From Hyphomicrobiales bacterium (GTDB taxonomy: Bacteria; Pseudomonadota; Alphaproteobacteria; Rhizobiales; Xanthobacteraceae): 64,000 bases of DNA. The stretch spans positions 1-64,000 of the forward strand of contig WHTP01000006.1 in NCBI GenBank assembly GCA_009377695.1, in the 5' to 3' direction. The translations under genes were made by a program, and so were the position numbers. Numbering within the stretch: position 1 is the first letter of the stretch; each line of letters starts with the position of its first letter. The notes below the pieces were generated by a model. That model was not told the origin of the DNA. It was given only the letters and a program-made list of their open reading frames with translations, and did not search any database. Shown here one piece after another: positions 15,872 to 24,799 of the stretch.

Positions 15872-18793
15872 ATGAACGTGCAATCGAATCCGGCCCGCTT
15901 TGAATCGGGACACGGCAGTCCGCAACCGGCTCAGAACGGTACAGTAGCCTCCGCCAATCCCCACAGCAAACCTGCCGAAACCGTCTTGCTGGAGCTTAGC
16001 TCCGACGCTGCGCGTGGCTTGAGCCGCGACGAGGCGAGACGACGGCTTGAGCAATGCGGCCCGAACGAGCTCAAGAGCGCTCCGGAAACGCCGTGGTGGA
16101 AGCGGCTCCTCGAGCAGTTCGAAAATGTCCTGGTTATCATCCTGCTCGTCGCCATCGTCATCTCGGTGATCGAATGGCTGCTGCAGGACCCGCGTGAATC
16201 CGCGCTGCCTTATGAAGCGATCGTAATCACGATCATTGTTGTGCTCAACGCGATCCTCGGCTACGTACAGGAGTCACGCGCCGAAAAATCGGTGCGTGCC
16301 CTGATGGCGTTGGCGGCTCCCGAGGCAACTGTCGTACGCGACAGCGAACGCCAGCGCATCCCCGCGCGCGACATCGTTCCCGGCGAGGTCGTCCTCATTG
16401 AAGCGGGCGACAAGGTCCCGGCGGACGCGCGCCTCATCGAAGACGCCAATCTCCACACCGACGAGGCGCCGCTGACCGGTGAAAGCATGCCAGTCACCAA
16501 GAATCCGCGCCCCTTGAGCGCAGACATCGGCCTGGGCGACCGCGTCAACATGCTGTTCGCCGGCACCGTCGCGACCTACGGGCGTGGCCGTGCCGTGGTC
16601 GTCGCCACCGGCATGCAGACCGAAGTCGGTAAGATTGCGGGATTGCTCGAAGCAGCGGAGAACGAGCCGACACCGCTCCAGCAAGAGCTCGACCGTACCG
16701 GTAAGCGCCTGACCGTCGTCATGCTGGGCATCTGCGCCCTGGTGTTCGCCGCCGGCTTGTTAAGCGCTAAAGCGTTCACGCTCAATGTTGTGCTGAGCAT
16801 GTTCCTGTTCGCCGTTGCCCTGGCGGTTGCCGCCATTCCGGAGGCACTGCCGGCCATCGTTACGATCGGCTTGAGCCTCGGTGTACGGCGGATGGCTGCG
16901 GCCCACGCCATCGTGCGCAAGCTCCCGGCGATCGAGACACTCGGCGCCGCAACCGTCATTTGCTCGGATAAGACCGGCACGCTCACGCGCAACGAGATGA
17001 CGGTGCGCGCGATCTTCTGCGCCGGCTCCGTGATCGAAGTGGGCGGTTCGGGCTACATCCCAGAAGGCGCTTTCACCTGTGAGGGCAAGCCGCTCCCCGC
17101 CGACGGATTCGTTCGCCGTGGCGTCGAGCAGACCCTGATGGCGGCAGCGCTCGTGAACGACGCGGCGCTCACTAACAGCGAGGGCCGCTGGAGCGTGCAA
17201 GGCGATCCGACCGAAGGTGCGCTGGTGGTCGCCGCGCGCAAGTTCGGCATCACCGAACAGACCTTGGCCCTGCATCGGCGCGTCGCGGAAATTCCGTTCA
17301 CCTCCGAGCGGAAGCGCCACACGACTGTTCATGCTGATCCGGAGAGAAACAACGATCTCCGGATCATGGTCAAGGGTGCGCCGGAGATCATGTTGTCGCG
17401 GTGCCGCTTGGTGATGCAGCAAGGCCGGCCGGTCGCGCTCAGCGACGAGGCGCGTGCCGACATCGCGAAGCGCAATGACGCGCTTGCCAGCCAAGCACTG
17501 CGCGTGCTCGCGATCGCGACCCGCAGCATACCGGCCGCTACCCTGGGCATCGACCCGAAGATGCCGGTATCGGATATCGAGCTGCCGGAATCGATCGAGG
17601 AGGGTCTCATCCTGCTCGGCCTGATTGGCATGATCGATCCTCCGCGCACGGAGGTGAAGGATGCCGTCGCCGTCGCACGGCGGGCTCACATCCGCACCGT
17701 CATGATCACCGGCGACCATCCGGCGACTGCGGCGGCGATTGCGTGGGAACTTAACATCCTCGAGCAAGGATCGCGGGTCGTGACCGGCACGGACCTGCGC
17801 AATATGGACGACGCACAGCTCGATAGCATCGTCGAAGACGTGCGCGTGTTCGCCCGCGTCGACCCCGACCACAAGCTTCGTATCGTTCAGGCGCTGCAGC
17901 GCAAAGGCCATATCGCCGCCATGACCGGCGATGGCATCAACGATGCCCCTGCCCTGAAGACCGCCAATGTCGGTATCGCCATGGGCATCACCGGAACGGA
18001 TGTCTCGAAGGAAGCCGCCGATATCGTGCTCACCGACGACAACTACGCCAGTATCGTGAGGGCTATCGAGGAAGGCCGTGGCGTCTATGACAATATCCAG
18101 AAGTATCTGCTCTACCTGCTCTCAACCAACTCCGGCGAACTGATGACGATGTTTGCCGGCGTGATGTTTGCCGCAATGCTTGGTCTCATCTCGGCCGATC
18201 TCGGGCTGTTCCTGCCGCTGCTCGCAGCACAACTGCTATGGATCAACCTCGTCACCGATGGGCCGCCGGCGCTGGCTCTCGGCATCGACCCCAAGGATGG
18301 CGAGGTCATGAAAAGGCCGCCCCGCAGACACGGCTCGGGCATCCTCCTGAACGAGGACTGGGTGCGCCTCGGCTGCGTCGGACTCCTGATGATGATCGGA
18401 ACGGTTGCGGTTCTCGACGCCTATTATCCGGGCGGATTTTTCACACTGTTCGCCACCGGAACGGGACCCAACGCCTACGACGAGGCACACGCTCGTACCA
18501 TGGCATTCACGACGCTGATGATGTACCAGCTCTTCGACGTCTACAACTGCCGCTCGCGCAGGCGCAGCGCCTTTAGCGGCTTCCTCGAAAACAAATGGTT
18601 GCTGGTCGCGATCGCCTTCGCGCTGGGCGTCCATGTTCTGGTGGTGTACGTGCCGTTCCTGCAGGCGGCATTCCATACGGTGGCGCTCACTGCGCGAGAT
18701 TGGGTGATCGCGGCCACCGTCTCGGCGTCGTTACTGGTTGCAATGGAGATCGCGAAGCTGTTCTTACGCCGACTGCGGCCGGTACCGGCCTGA
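15872..18793 (+). CDS. P2-type cation-transporting ATPase (Ca2+-ATPase-like)
   Basis: A 973-residue P-type ATPase. An N-terminal cation-ATPase domain (residues 35-100, 'GLSRDEARRRLEQCGPNELK') precedes the actuator with 'LTGES'. TM4 contains 'AAIPEALPAIVTIGLSLGVRRMA'. The phosphorylation site is 'CSDKTGTLT' (Asp at about 366), the nucleotide domain has 'VKGAPE', and the hinge 'MTGDGINDAPAL' is followed by the C-terminal six-helix domain with 'LLWINLVTDGPPALALG'. PEALP and the C-terminal domain place it among P2 pumps (Ca2+, possibly Mn2+ or Na+), not P1B metal exporters. The first 35 residues are poorly ordered and rich in Asn, Gln and Ser. AAGGAAGAGCGCTC precedes the ATG. It appears monocistronic. 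Confidence 0.93.
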   Translation: MNVQSNPARFESGHGSPQPAQNGTVASANPHSKPAETVLLELSSDAARGLSRDEARRRLEQCGPNELKSAPETPWWKRLLEQFENVLVIILLVAIVISVIEWLLQDPRESALPYEAIVITIIVVLNAILGYVQESRAEKSVRALMALAAPEATVVRDSERQRIPARDIVPGEVVLIEAGDKVPADARLIEDANLHTDEAPLTGESMPVTKNPRPLSADIGLGDRVNMLFAGTVATYGRGRAVVVATGMQTEVGKIAGLLEAAENEPTPLQQELDRTGKRLTVVMLGICALVFAAGLLSAKAFTLNVVLSMFLFAVALAVAAIPEALPAIVTIGLSLGVRRMAAAHAIVRKLPAIETLGAATVICSDKTGTLTRNEMTVRAIFCAGSVIEVGGSGYIPEGAFTCEGKPLPADGFVRRGVEQTLMAAALVNDAALTNSEGRWSVQGDPTEGALVVAARKFGITEQTLALHRRVAEIPFTSERKRHTTVHADPERNNDLRIMVKGAPEIMLSRCRLVMQQGRPVALSDEARADIAKRNDALASQALRVLAIATRSIPAATLGIDPKMPVSDIELPESIEEGLILLGLIGMIDPPRTEVKDAVAVARRAHIRTVMITGDHPATAAAIAWELNILEQGSRVVTGTDLRNMDDAQLDSIVEDVRVFARVDPDHKLRIVQALQRKGHIAAMTGDGINDAPALKTANVGIAMGITGTDVSKEAADIVLTDDNYASIVRAIEEGRGVYDNIQKYLLYLLSTNSGELMTMFAGVMFAAMLGLISADLGLFLPLLAAQLLWINLVTDGPPALALGIDPKDGEVMKRPPRRHGSGILLNEDWVRLGCVGLLMMIGTVAVLDAYYPGGFFTLFATGTGPNAYDEAHARTMAFTTLMMYQLFDVYNCRSRRRSAFSGFLENKWLLVAIAFALGVHVLVVYVPFLQAAFHTVALTARDWVIAATVSASLLVAMEIAKLFLRRLRPVPA

Positions 18794-18823
18794 AGCGAAT
18801 CCATTGCGATAGGCGAGCGCGCG

Positions 18824-19087
18824 ATGGAACTCGTCGGTGCCGACGTGACCGGCACCTGCAAAGGCTATTTTGCCAAGACGACACCGGCGATACGCGCCGA
18901 TCCGAGCTTCGACCACGGTGCGTTGGTGTACCTTGTCGATACCGACGGGCAATATATCGGCTTCTTCCCGCCCGGTACCCCGGCCGAACGCATAGTGGAG
19001 GTGCTTCGGCCGAAACTCGCCGCCCCGACGCGGATGTCAGTGGCCCATGCAACCTCAATAGAAGTCATTGGCGCAAATTTCCCATGA
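18824..19087 (+). pseudogene. Duplicated 3' fragment of an SCO-family gene
   Basis: The reading 'GYFAKTTPAIRADPSFDHGALVYLVD' and 'DGQYIGFFPPGTPAERIVEVLRPKLAA' copies the last third of the SCO protein at 20375-21004, with few changes over about 185 bp of DNA. The CxxxC copper-binding part is missing, so it cannot be a working SCO protein. It can be read as an 87-residue ORF, but start and tail are not SCO sequence. It forms a direct repeat flanking the MBL-fold gene and most of the intact SCO gene. Confidence 0.85.
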
Positions 19088-19129
19088 GCGGAACGGGGCT
19101 GGCGCCGCGCGTATTTGCCCGACACTTCT

Positions 19130-19171
19130 TAGTACCCAAGTCCTGGTTATTAGTACGCAAGTCCTGGTTAT
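19130..19171. repeat. 21-bp tandem direct repeat
   Basis: TAGTACCCAAGTCCTGGTTAT is followed immediately by TAGTACGCAAGTCCTGGTTAT, one mismatch in 21. It lies in the 160-bp gap before the MBL-fold gene and might be a pair of protein-binding sites or slippage product. Confidence 0.85.
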
Positions 19172-19249
19172 TTGCCCTGGACAAACATAGTGCGCAGGGA
19201 CCAGTCTTTGCGAACGTTCTTTTGTCATCCCGTCGCCTGGGAGGCTGAT

Positions 19250-20353
19250 ATGATCGATTTCAAGCGACGTGAATTCCTGAAAGCGTCAGCGGCTATTGCC
19301 GCAGCGTCGGCAGCGGGTGGTTTCTCCTGCATCGAGATTGCGAGCGCGGCACCGATCTCTCCGCCGGTCGTTGATCGGGTTGCACTGCGCGTGCTCGTGG
19401 ATGGTGCGAACAATCTGTTCCTGCGCCCTGGCGAAGTAAACGGCGTCAAGATCGAGCCGCCCCCGCGCGGCCAAGATTATCGTCGCACCCTCCATAACCA
19501 GTGGGGCCTGTCGCTGTATCTCGTATCGAGCGTCCGGAACGAGCAACACACAGTGATGGTTGATTTCGGCTATACGCCCGAGGCCGTGATCAACAACATG
19601 GAACTCGTTCGTGCCGACCCGAAGAAGATCGAAGCGCTGATCGTTAGCCACGGTCACTTCGATCATTACGGCGGCTTGATCGGGCTACTGGAAAAGTATC
19701 GTAGCATGCTGCCTGCTGACCTCACCCTCTATGCCGGCGGCGAGGACAATTTTTGCCGTCGGCTCTCCGGACCGCCAGGCAATCTGACCGAGTTCGGTGC
19801 GCTCGACCGGCGCGAGCTAGCCGCGCGCAACGTCAAGACCGTGCTAGCGGAGAATCCCGTTGTCGTCGGCCATGCGTTCACTACCGGAAAAATCAAGCGC
19901 ACCAGCAAAGAGATGGTGCTGCCCAACACCCGCGTCGAGTTCGCCATGAAAGACGGACTCGGCTGCAATGCGGGCCACTATACGCCCGCGGAACTGCAGG
20001 GAAAGATCGTGCCGGACGAGCATCTGCACGAACACGCGACCTGCTTCAATGTGAAGGACCGTGGGCTTGTGGTCATCAGTTCCTGTGGCCACGTCGGCAT
20101 CGTCAATTCGGCGCGGCAGGCGCAGGAAGTCTCCGGCGTGCAAAAGGTGCACGCACTGGTAGGCGGATTCCACCTTGGTCCGGCGCAGCCTGCCTACCTC
20201 AATCAAGTGATCGGCGAGATCAAGGCGCTCAACCCGGACGTGATCGTGCCGATGCATTGCAGCGGCGAGAACTTCATCCGCGCCGTGCGCGAGAGCATGC
20301 CGGACAAGCTCTTGGTCTCCTACACCGGCGCGCGCGTGACCTTCGGCGCGTAA
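19250..20353 (+). CDS. Tat-exported metallo-beta-lactamase-fold hydrolase (COG1237-like)
   Basis: A 367-residue MBL-fold protein. The N-terminus 'KRREFLKASAAIAAASAAGG' is a textbook twin-arginine signal (RRxFLK), implying export already folded with metal. The metal-binding motif is 'SHGHFDHYGG'; further ligand regions are 'CGHVGIVN' and 'VGGFHLG', with 'VIVPMHCSG' near the end. This resembles the family annotated as beta-ribofuranosylaminobenzene-phosphate-synthase-like hydrolases (COG1237), whose bacterial substrates are mostly unknown. GGGAGGCTGAT precedes the ATG at 19250; the track start 26 codons earlier has no signal logic. It lies 21 bp upstream of the SCO gene, so both may serve extracytoplasmic metal chemistry. 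Confidence 0.88.
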   Translation: MIDFKRREFLKASAAIAAASAAGGFSCIEIASAAPISPPVVDRVALRVLVDGANNLFLRPGEVNGVKIEPPPRGQDYRRTLHNQWGLSLYLVSSVRNEQHTVMVDFGYTPEAVINNMELVRADPKKIEALIVSHGHFDHYGGLIGLLEKYRSMLPADLTLYAGGEDNFCRRLSGPPGNLTEFGALDRRELAARNVKTVLAENPVVVGHAFTTGKIKRTSKEMVLPNTRVEFAMKDGLGCNAGHYTPAELQGKIVPDEHLHEHATCFNVKDRGLVVISSCGHVGIVNSARQAQEVSGVQKVHALVGGFHLGPAQPAYLNQVIGEIKALNPDVIVPMHCSGENFIRAVRESMPDKLLVSYTGARVTFGA

Positions 20354-20374
20354 CGCGTTCCAGCAGGCGGCGCA

Positions 20375-21004
20375 ATGAGCAAGCTCCTGCTTTCGGCCTT
20401 TGTCGGCGGCATTTTGGTCAGTGCCGCCGGATGGCTGTTGTGGCCTGTGCCCAGGGAACAGGAGCGAACTGCCGCCGAGCTGATGGACGTGGTCATGTGG
20501 GGAAGGGAGCCGATCGGCGGTCCCTTTACGTTGATCGACCACAATGGTCAGCGGCGCACCGACGCCGGCTTTCGGGGCAAGCTGCTCCTGATCTATTTTG
20601 GATTCACGTTTTGCTCCGATAGCTGCCCGACCGATCTCCAGGCGATTGCCGGCGCGGTCGACAAGCTCGGGCCGTTGGGCGAGGCCGTGCAGCCGTTATT
20701 CATCACCGTTAATCCGGAGCTGGACACGCCGGAGCAGTTGAAATCCTACGTCGCGTTGTTCCATCCTCGGATGATTGGGTTGACCGGAGATCGAAAACAA
20801 ATCCGCGACGTGACCCGCGCCTACAAAGTCTATTTCGCCAAGACGACGCCGGCGATACGCGCCGATCCGAGTTTCGATCACGGTGCTTTGGTGTACCTTG
20901 TCGATATCGACGGGCAATATATCGGCTTCTTTCCGCCCGGTACCCCGGCCCACCGCATGGTGGAGGTGCTTCGACCGAAACTCGCCGCCCTGACGCAACC
21001 ATAA
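20375..21004 (+). CDS. SCO1/SenC-family copper chaperone-like protein
   Basis: A 209-residue thioredoxin-fold protein anchored by an N-terminal hydrophobic segment (residues 3-25, 'LLLSAFVGGILVSAAGWLLW'). The copper site CxxxC is in 'FGFTFCSDSCPTDLQAIA' and the distal histidine in 'SFDHGALVYLVD'. SCO proteins deliver copper to the CuA site of cytochrome oxidase or act as thiol reductases. No oxidase genes are beside it here. The last third of the gene exists a second time at 18824-19087. Confidence 0.92.
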   Translation: MSKLLLSAFVGGILVSAAGWLLWPVPREQERTAAELMDVVMWGREPIGGPFTLIDHNGQRRTDAGFRGKLLLIYFGFTFCSDSCPTDLQAIAGAVDKLGPLGEAVQPLFITVNPELDTPEQLKSYVALFHPRMIGLTGDRKQIRDVTRAYKVYFAKTTPAIRADPSFDHGALVYLVDIDGQYIGFFPPGTPAHRMVEVLRPKLAALTQP

Positions 21005-21123
21005 AAGGTCCAAGAATTTGCGACGTCCACTCCGGGTCAAAGCGGAAAGTCTCGAACTGAGAAATGCCTTCCGGTTTGCCAATGCGGGCTCCGACGTCTG
21101 CGTTAATGAGTAGCCCGCCGGCG

Positions 21124-22611
21124 CTATCGCCGCCCAGTCGTTTTCGCGATCTCGTCCGCCCACTTCTCCTCGACCGCCTTGCGGCGGTCGGGGCTGGCGG
21201 ATGCCACCTCCGGAAACTCGTGCCGCCAGGACCATGGTCGGCACGCGTTCACGATGGCGCGGGTGCTCTCCCACGGCGGCTCGCGCAGCATCGGATCGAG
21301 CGGCGTCGACCAGGCGCGCTTGATGGTTTCGATATCGACCACCGGGTCGCAGCGCGTCGACATCGCCCAGATCACGTCGTCGAGGTTGGTCGGGTCGATG
21401 TCGCTGTCGACCACGATGATCCAGCGCCCGGCGTAGTTGCCGGAGTGGCAACCCGCGACCAGCATGCCGGCCTGCTGCGCATGGCCGGGATGCATCTGCT
21501 CGACAGACACCACCACGAACATGCGGATGGCGCCGGCTTCGTGGCACCACACGCCCTTCACGCCGGAGAGCCCTGCGCTTTCGATCTCGTCCCAGATCAT
21601 GCCGGACTGCACGATGCATTTGGCGAACGAAACATCCGTGGGCGGCCGCATCGGCGACGCCATCGTGAGGATCGGATCGTTGCGGTGATAGACGCGGCGC
21701 ACGCGCACCACAGGCTCGTCGCGCACGTGGCTCGCGTAGTAGCCGGTGAACTCGCCGAACGGGCCTTCCGCACGCGTCTCGTCGGGGCGAAACTCGCCCT
21801 CGAGCACGATCTCGGCGTTCGCCGGCATTGGCAGCCCGTAGAGCTCGCTCGCAACCGTCTCGTAGGGACGGCCGCGATGGCCGCCGGCATAGGCGTATTC
21901 GGTGGTGCCGTGCTTGATCTCATGGCTGCCGGCGAGAAACAGCACGGGGTCGAGGCCGCAGCAGATCAGCACCGGGCACGGCTTCCCTTGCTTAAAATAT
22001 TTCTCGCGGATCAGCCGGCCATGCTTGCCAGGCGACATCCAGACGCCGGCGTTGTGCTTGTCATGCGCCACCGTGCGATAGGTGCCGAGATTGACCCAGC
22101 CGGTGTCAGGGTCCTGCATGATCACCACGCAGTAGGTGCCGATGTATCGGCCGCCATCCTTCTCATGGACCATCGGCACCGGAAACTTGAACAGATCGAC
22201 GGCGTCGTCGCGGTCGATATTTTCGAGGATCGGCCCGCGCGCCACCGCCACCGGCGGGATCAGTTGGAAGCTGCTCTTCATCCGGTCGCGATAAGCCTTC
22301 ACGATCGTGGTCGGATCATCGCTGTCGGGAAAGCCGAACGAATAGGCGACACGCCGGCAGGAATTGTGCAGGCCCGAAACGATGCGCATCCCCGGTGGAT
22401 AGTCCTTGACCTTATCGAACAGCACCGCCGGCGAGCGGCCCGGATTGGAATGCGCGAAAATCTCCGCCAGCACGCCGATCTCGATATTCCAGTCGGCGCC
22501 GTCGATGCGCGCGAGTTGGCCGATGCGGTCGGCATAATCGATGATATCGCGCACGTCCGGCTGTCGCTCGTTTGATCGAGGCCGGTCTTTGGTGACGTCC
22601 GGGTTCAGCAT
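21124..22611 (-). CDS. UbiD-family decarboxylase
   Basis: A 495-residue protein of the UbiD family, whose members use prenylated FMN to (de)carboxylate aromatic or unsaturated acids. Landmarks are 'NPGRSPAVLFDKVKDYPPGMRI', 'PPVAVARGPILENIDRDDAVDL', 'RYIGTYCVVIMQDPDTGWVNLGTYR', 'EGEFRPDETRAEGPFGEFTGYY' (the region holding the catalytic Glu and Arg) and 'GRWIIVVDSDIDPTNLDDVIWA'. No ubiX-type prenyltransferase gene is adjacent. It stands alone, convergent with the SCO gene, so it is more likely catabolic than a ubiquinone gene. The substrate is not evident. Confidence 0.9.
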   Translation of the reverse strand: MLNPDVTKDRPRSNERQPDVRDIIDYADRIGQLARIDGADWNIEIGVLAEIFAHSNPGRSPAVLFDKVKDYPPGMRIVSGLHNSCRRVAYSFGFPDSDDPTTIVKAYRDRMKSSFQLIPPVAVARGPILENIDRDDAVDLFKFPVPMVHEKDGGRYIGTYCVVIMQDPDTGWVNLGTYRTVAHDKHNAGVWMSPGKHGRLIREKYFKQGKPCPVLICCGLDPVLFLAGSHEIKHGTTEYAYAGGHRGRPYETVASELYGLPMPANAEIVLEGEFRPDETRAEGPFGEFTGYYASHVRDEPVVRVRRVYHRNDPILTMASPMRPPTDVSFAKCIVQSGMIWDEIESAGLSGVKGVWCHEAGAIRMFVVVSVEQMHPGHAQQAGMLVAGCHSGNYAGRWIIVVDSDIDPTNLDDVIWAMSTRCDPVVDIETIKRAWSTPLDPMLREPPWESTRAIVNACRPWSWRHEFPEVASASPDRRKAVEEKWADEIAKTTGRR

Positions 22612-22891
22612 GTTTTTGTCTCTTGCTTATCCATCGTGGTGACGCACTGCGGAGCATAGCACGCTAGGGCAATGTGTGCGCCCGCGCCGGGACGGAGACG
22701 TGGTGGCTCGCAGGTCGAGCGCATCCTCGATATCTCGTTCGTGGAGCGCGCACTAAGAATTGCGGCCGCAAACCCGCGCGGAATGTGATGGTGCTCGTTG
22801 CCTGCGCTGCCACGGCAAGAAGCCTCAGAAACGCCGGCGCGATTCCCGATCTGCGGGAGCTTGGTCAGAACGAAAAGCAGCTCAAATGCAA

Positions 22892-22933
22892 AGCACCGCG
22901 GCCGGACCTCAGTGGGTCGCGCGCCGCGGTGCT
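22892..22933 (-). terminator. Possible terminator hairpin downstream of the DUF3551 gene
   Basis: AGCACCGCGGC and GCCGCGGTGCT are exact 11-bp inverted repeats separated by 20 bases, 34 bp past the stop of the minus-strand gene at 22967. The following bases (GCTTTGCATTT on the minus strand) are only moderately T-rich. The rest of 22612-22966 holds no supported gene. Confidence 0.45.
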
Positions 22934-22966
22934 GCAAAGGCGTCCTTATTGGCAGCGGCCTGACAT

Positions 22967-23209
22967 TCAGCGCCGCAGCCTCGGACCCTGGTACCACGGG
23001 TTCGGCTGGCAAGAGCCGCCGGCCCCGCTAGCCGTGTCGAGGCATTGCTGCATCGAGTAGTACGAACAATCCCACATGCCCGGGCCGGCCACTCCGTCGC
23101 GCAGGCAGTAAGGCCGCGTGGGATTCCCCGGGAACTGTGCACTGGCGGTCTCAACATTGACCGTCACGATCGAGATCGCGGCGGCCAGGCTCGCAAGAAT
23201 CAGGCGCAT
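22967..23209 (-). CDS. DUF3551-like small secreted protein
   Basis: An 80-residue exported protein: signal peptide 'MRLILASLAAAISIVTVNVETASAQ', then a Cys-rich mature part 'YCLRDGVAGPGMWDCSYYSMQQCLDTASGAGGSCQPNPWY'. The pattern YC...C-Y-S--QC--T-SG-GG-C-PNP is that of the DUF3551 proteins abundant in Bradyrhizobium, whose function is unknown; the four Cys could form two disulfides. GAGGACGAC precedes the ATG at 23209; the track start eight codons up is less convincing. Confidence 0.85.
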   Translation of the reverse strand: MRLILASLAAAISIVTVNVETASAQFPGNPTRPYCLRDGVAGPGMWDCSYYSMQQCLDTASGAGGSCQPNPWYQGPRLRR

Positions 23210-23415
23210 GTCGTCCTCTACGGTCGGGTTCACATCATCAGCAATCGCGCCGCGTTAGTTTCTCCGGAGCGAACTTGGTTCAATCCGGTTGACGTTCTGC
23301 AGGACGATTGTTGAGCACCTGTCTACGTGCGCCCTCCAAGGCAGGCTGTGATGCTCGTCACATTTTGCGCCGTTGACAAGATCGCAGGCTTGCAACAATG
23401 AGCTAGGGTTGCGGA

Positions 23416-23602
23416 ATGATTTTCAGCTATGACGAACTTGTCATCACATTGCGTGTATTCGGGCCTCGTGCTGTTCGGCTGCTTGATCGGCATGGAGCGC
23501 ACGTTCCACGATCGCCCGGCCGCTTTCTTTACGCATGTCCCGGTCTCCTCTGCGATGCTGCCGCAGGCGGGCGAGTTCCGCATCTCCCCGACGGGCAATT
23601 GA
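23416..23602 (+). pseudogene. Remnant of an mgtC/sapB-family gene, frameshifted and truncated
   Basis: The frame starting at 23416 gives 'MIFSYDELVITLRVF', like the N-terminus of MgtC/SapB membrane proteins. The frame starting at 23429 continues with 'GLVLFGCLIGMERTFHDRPAAFFTHV', matching the family signature LLxGxLIGxERxxxxRPAGxRTH. The two halves are joined by a frame change near 23456. After 'FFTHV' the similarity decays ('PVSSAMLPQAGEFRISPTGN'), with a stop at 23602. About 60 residues remain of a family that normally exceeds 150. The remnant abuts the MFS gene by six bases, so its transcription signals may now serve that gene. Confidence 0.72.
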
Positions 23603-23608
23603 CATCAG

Positions 23609-24799
23609 ATGCCTTCAAAAACGCGTTGGGGTGCCGTCTTCGTTCTGGTTCTCGCCGGCGTCATCACGGCGTTTCAGATCGGGAAAGCGGCGATCGCGGT
23701 TCCGGTTCTGCAGCGCGAGCTCACCCTTACGTTGGTGGCCGCATCGTGGATTGTCGGAGCGTATGGCCTGATTGGCGCCGTCGCCGGCTTGCCGGCCGGT
23801 ATTCTCAGCTCATTGCTTAGCGCCCACGTCACCCTGATCGCAGGCCTTACGGTTGCCGGCATCGGCAGCCTCGCCGGCGCATTCGCGGACAGCGGCGCCA
23901 TATTGATCGCAACGCGCGTGCTGGAAGGTTGCGGATCGCTCGCTGCTTCGCTTGCGGTCCCACGACTGCTGCGCGCCGTTACGGCGCCGAAAGATCTCGA
24001 GCCCGTGCTGGCTGTGTTTGCCGCGCATCTGCCGTTCGGATCGGTGGTCATGATGCTCGCCGGGCCATACGCGATGACGTTCGGCTGGCAGGCGCTCTGG
24101 CTCATCAACGGCGCGATCGTGCTCGGATACGCCCTGGTGGTCGCCCGCATGCAGTTCGATGAAACCGCAACCACACAAGCCGCAGCGCCGTCCGTGCTGA
24201 GCAATCTCGGCGCGGTGCTGGGCGCTCCGGGGCCGGTGTTGTTGGCGCTGGCGTTCGGCACTTACACCTTTCAATACCTGGCGCTGGCGGGACTGCTGCC
24301 GGCGTTGCTGGTTGACCGCATGGGACTGTCGATCGCGGCAGCGGGAACGGTGAGCGCGATCGCCGTCGCCGCCAACGCGGTCGGTAACATGTCGGCGGGG
24401 GCGCTGTTGCGGTTCGGCGTGCCGGTCTGGAGCATCATGGCCGGTGCGTTTACCTTCGTCGGATTGGCCGCGGTTGGAATTTTCTCCAGCGCCGCGCCGG
24501 TTATGCTGGTTGCAATCCTGGCCGCCGCGAGCCTTGGGCTCACCGGCCTCGTTCCGGGATCGATCTATGCGGCAGCGCCGCGGCTTGCCCCGACCTCGGC
24601 GGTGCTCGCCATCGCGCTTGGCCTGATCAATCAGGTGACCAATCTCGGAAACCTCGCCGGTCCCACCTCGATGGCATTCACCGTGCAGGCGCTGGGCTGG
24701 AGCGGCGCGCCCTTGCTGTTCGCCGGCGTGGCGATCGCAGGCGTAACGATCGCGCTGCTGCTTCGCGCCGTCCTGCGACGCGCGAGTCACTCCGGCTGA
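23609..24799 (+). CDS. Major facilitator superfamily transporter
   Basis: A 396-residue integral membrane protein with about 12 hydrophobic segments. The first is 'WGAVFVLVLAGVITAFQIGKAAIAVPVL'. Loop 2-3 is atypical ('LSSLLSAHVTLIAG' instead of GxLaDRxGRR). TM4-5 has 'RVLEGCGSLAASLAVPRLL', and the second half has 'GLLPALLVDRMGLSIAAAGTVSAIAVAANAVGN'. The layout resembles CynX/NimT-type MFS proteins; the substrate is unknown. Its 3' end overlaps the convergent Bug gene by 13 bp, so transcripts of the two are antisense at their ends. Confidence 0.88.
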   Translation: MPSKTRWGAVFVLVLAGVITAFQIGKAAIAVPVLQRELTLTLVAASWIVGAYGLIGAVAGLPAGILSSLLSAHVTLIAGLTVAGIGSLAGAFADSGAILIATRVLEGCGSLAASLAVPRLLRAVTAPKDLEPVLAVFAAHLPFGSVVMMLAGPYAMTFGWQALWLINGAIVLGYALVVARMQFDETATTQAAAPSVLSNLGAVLGAPGPVLLALAFGTYTFQYLALAGLLPALLVDRMGLSIAAAGTVSAIAVAANAVGNMSAGALLRFGVPVWSIMAGAFTFVGLAAVGIFSSAAPVMLVAILAAASLGLTGLVPGSIYAAAPRLAPTSAVLAIALGLINQVTNLGNLAGPTSMAFTVQALGWSGAPLLFAGVAIAGVTIALLLRAVLRRASHSG

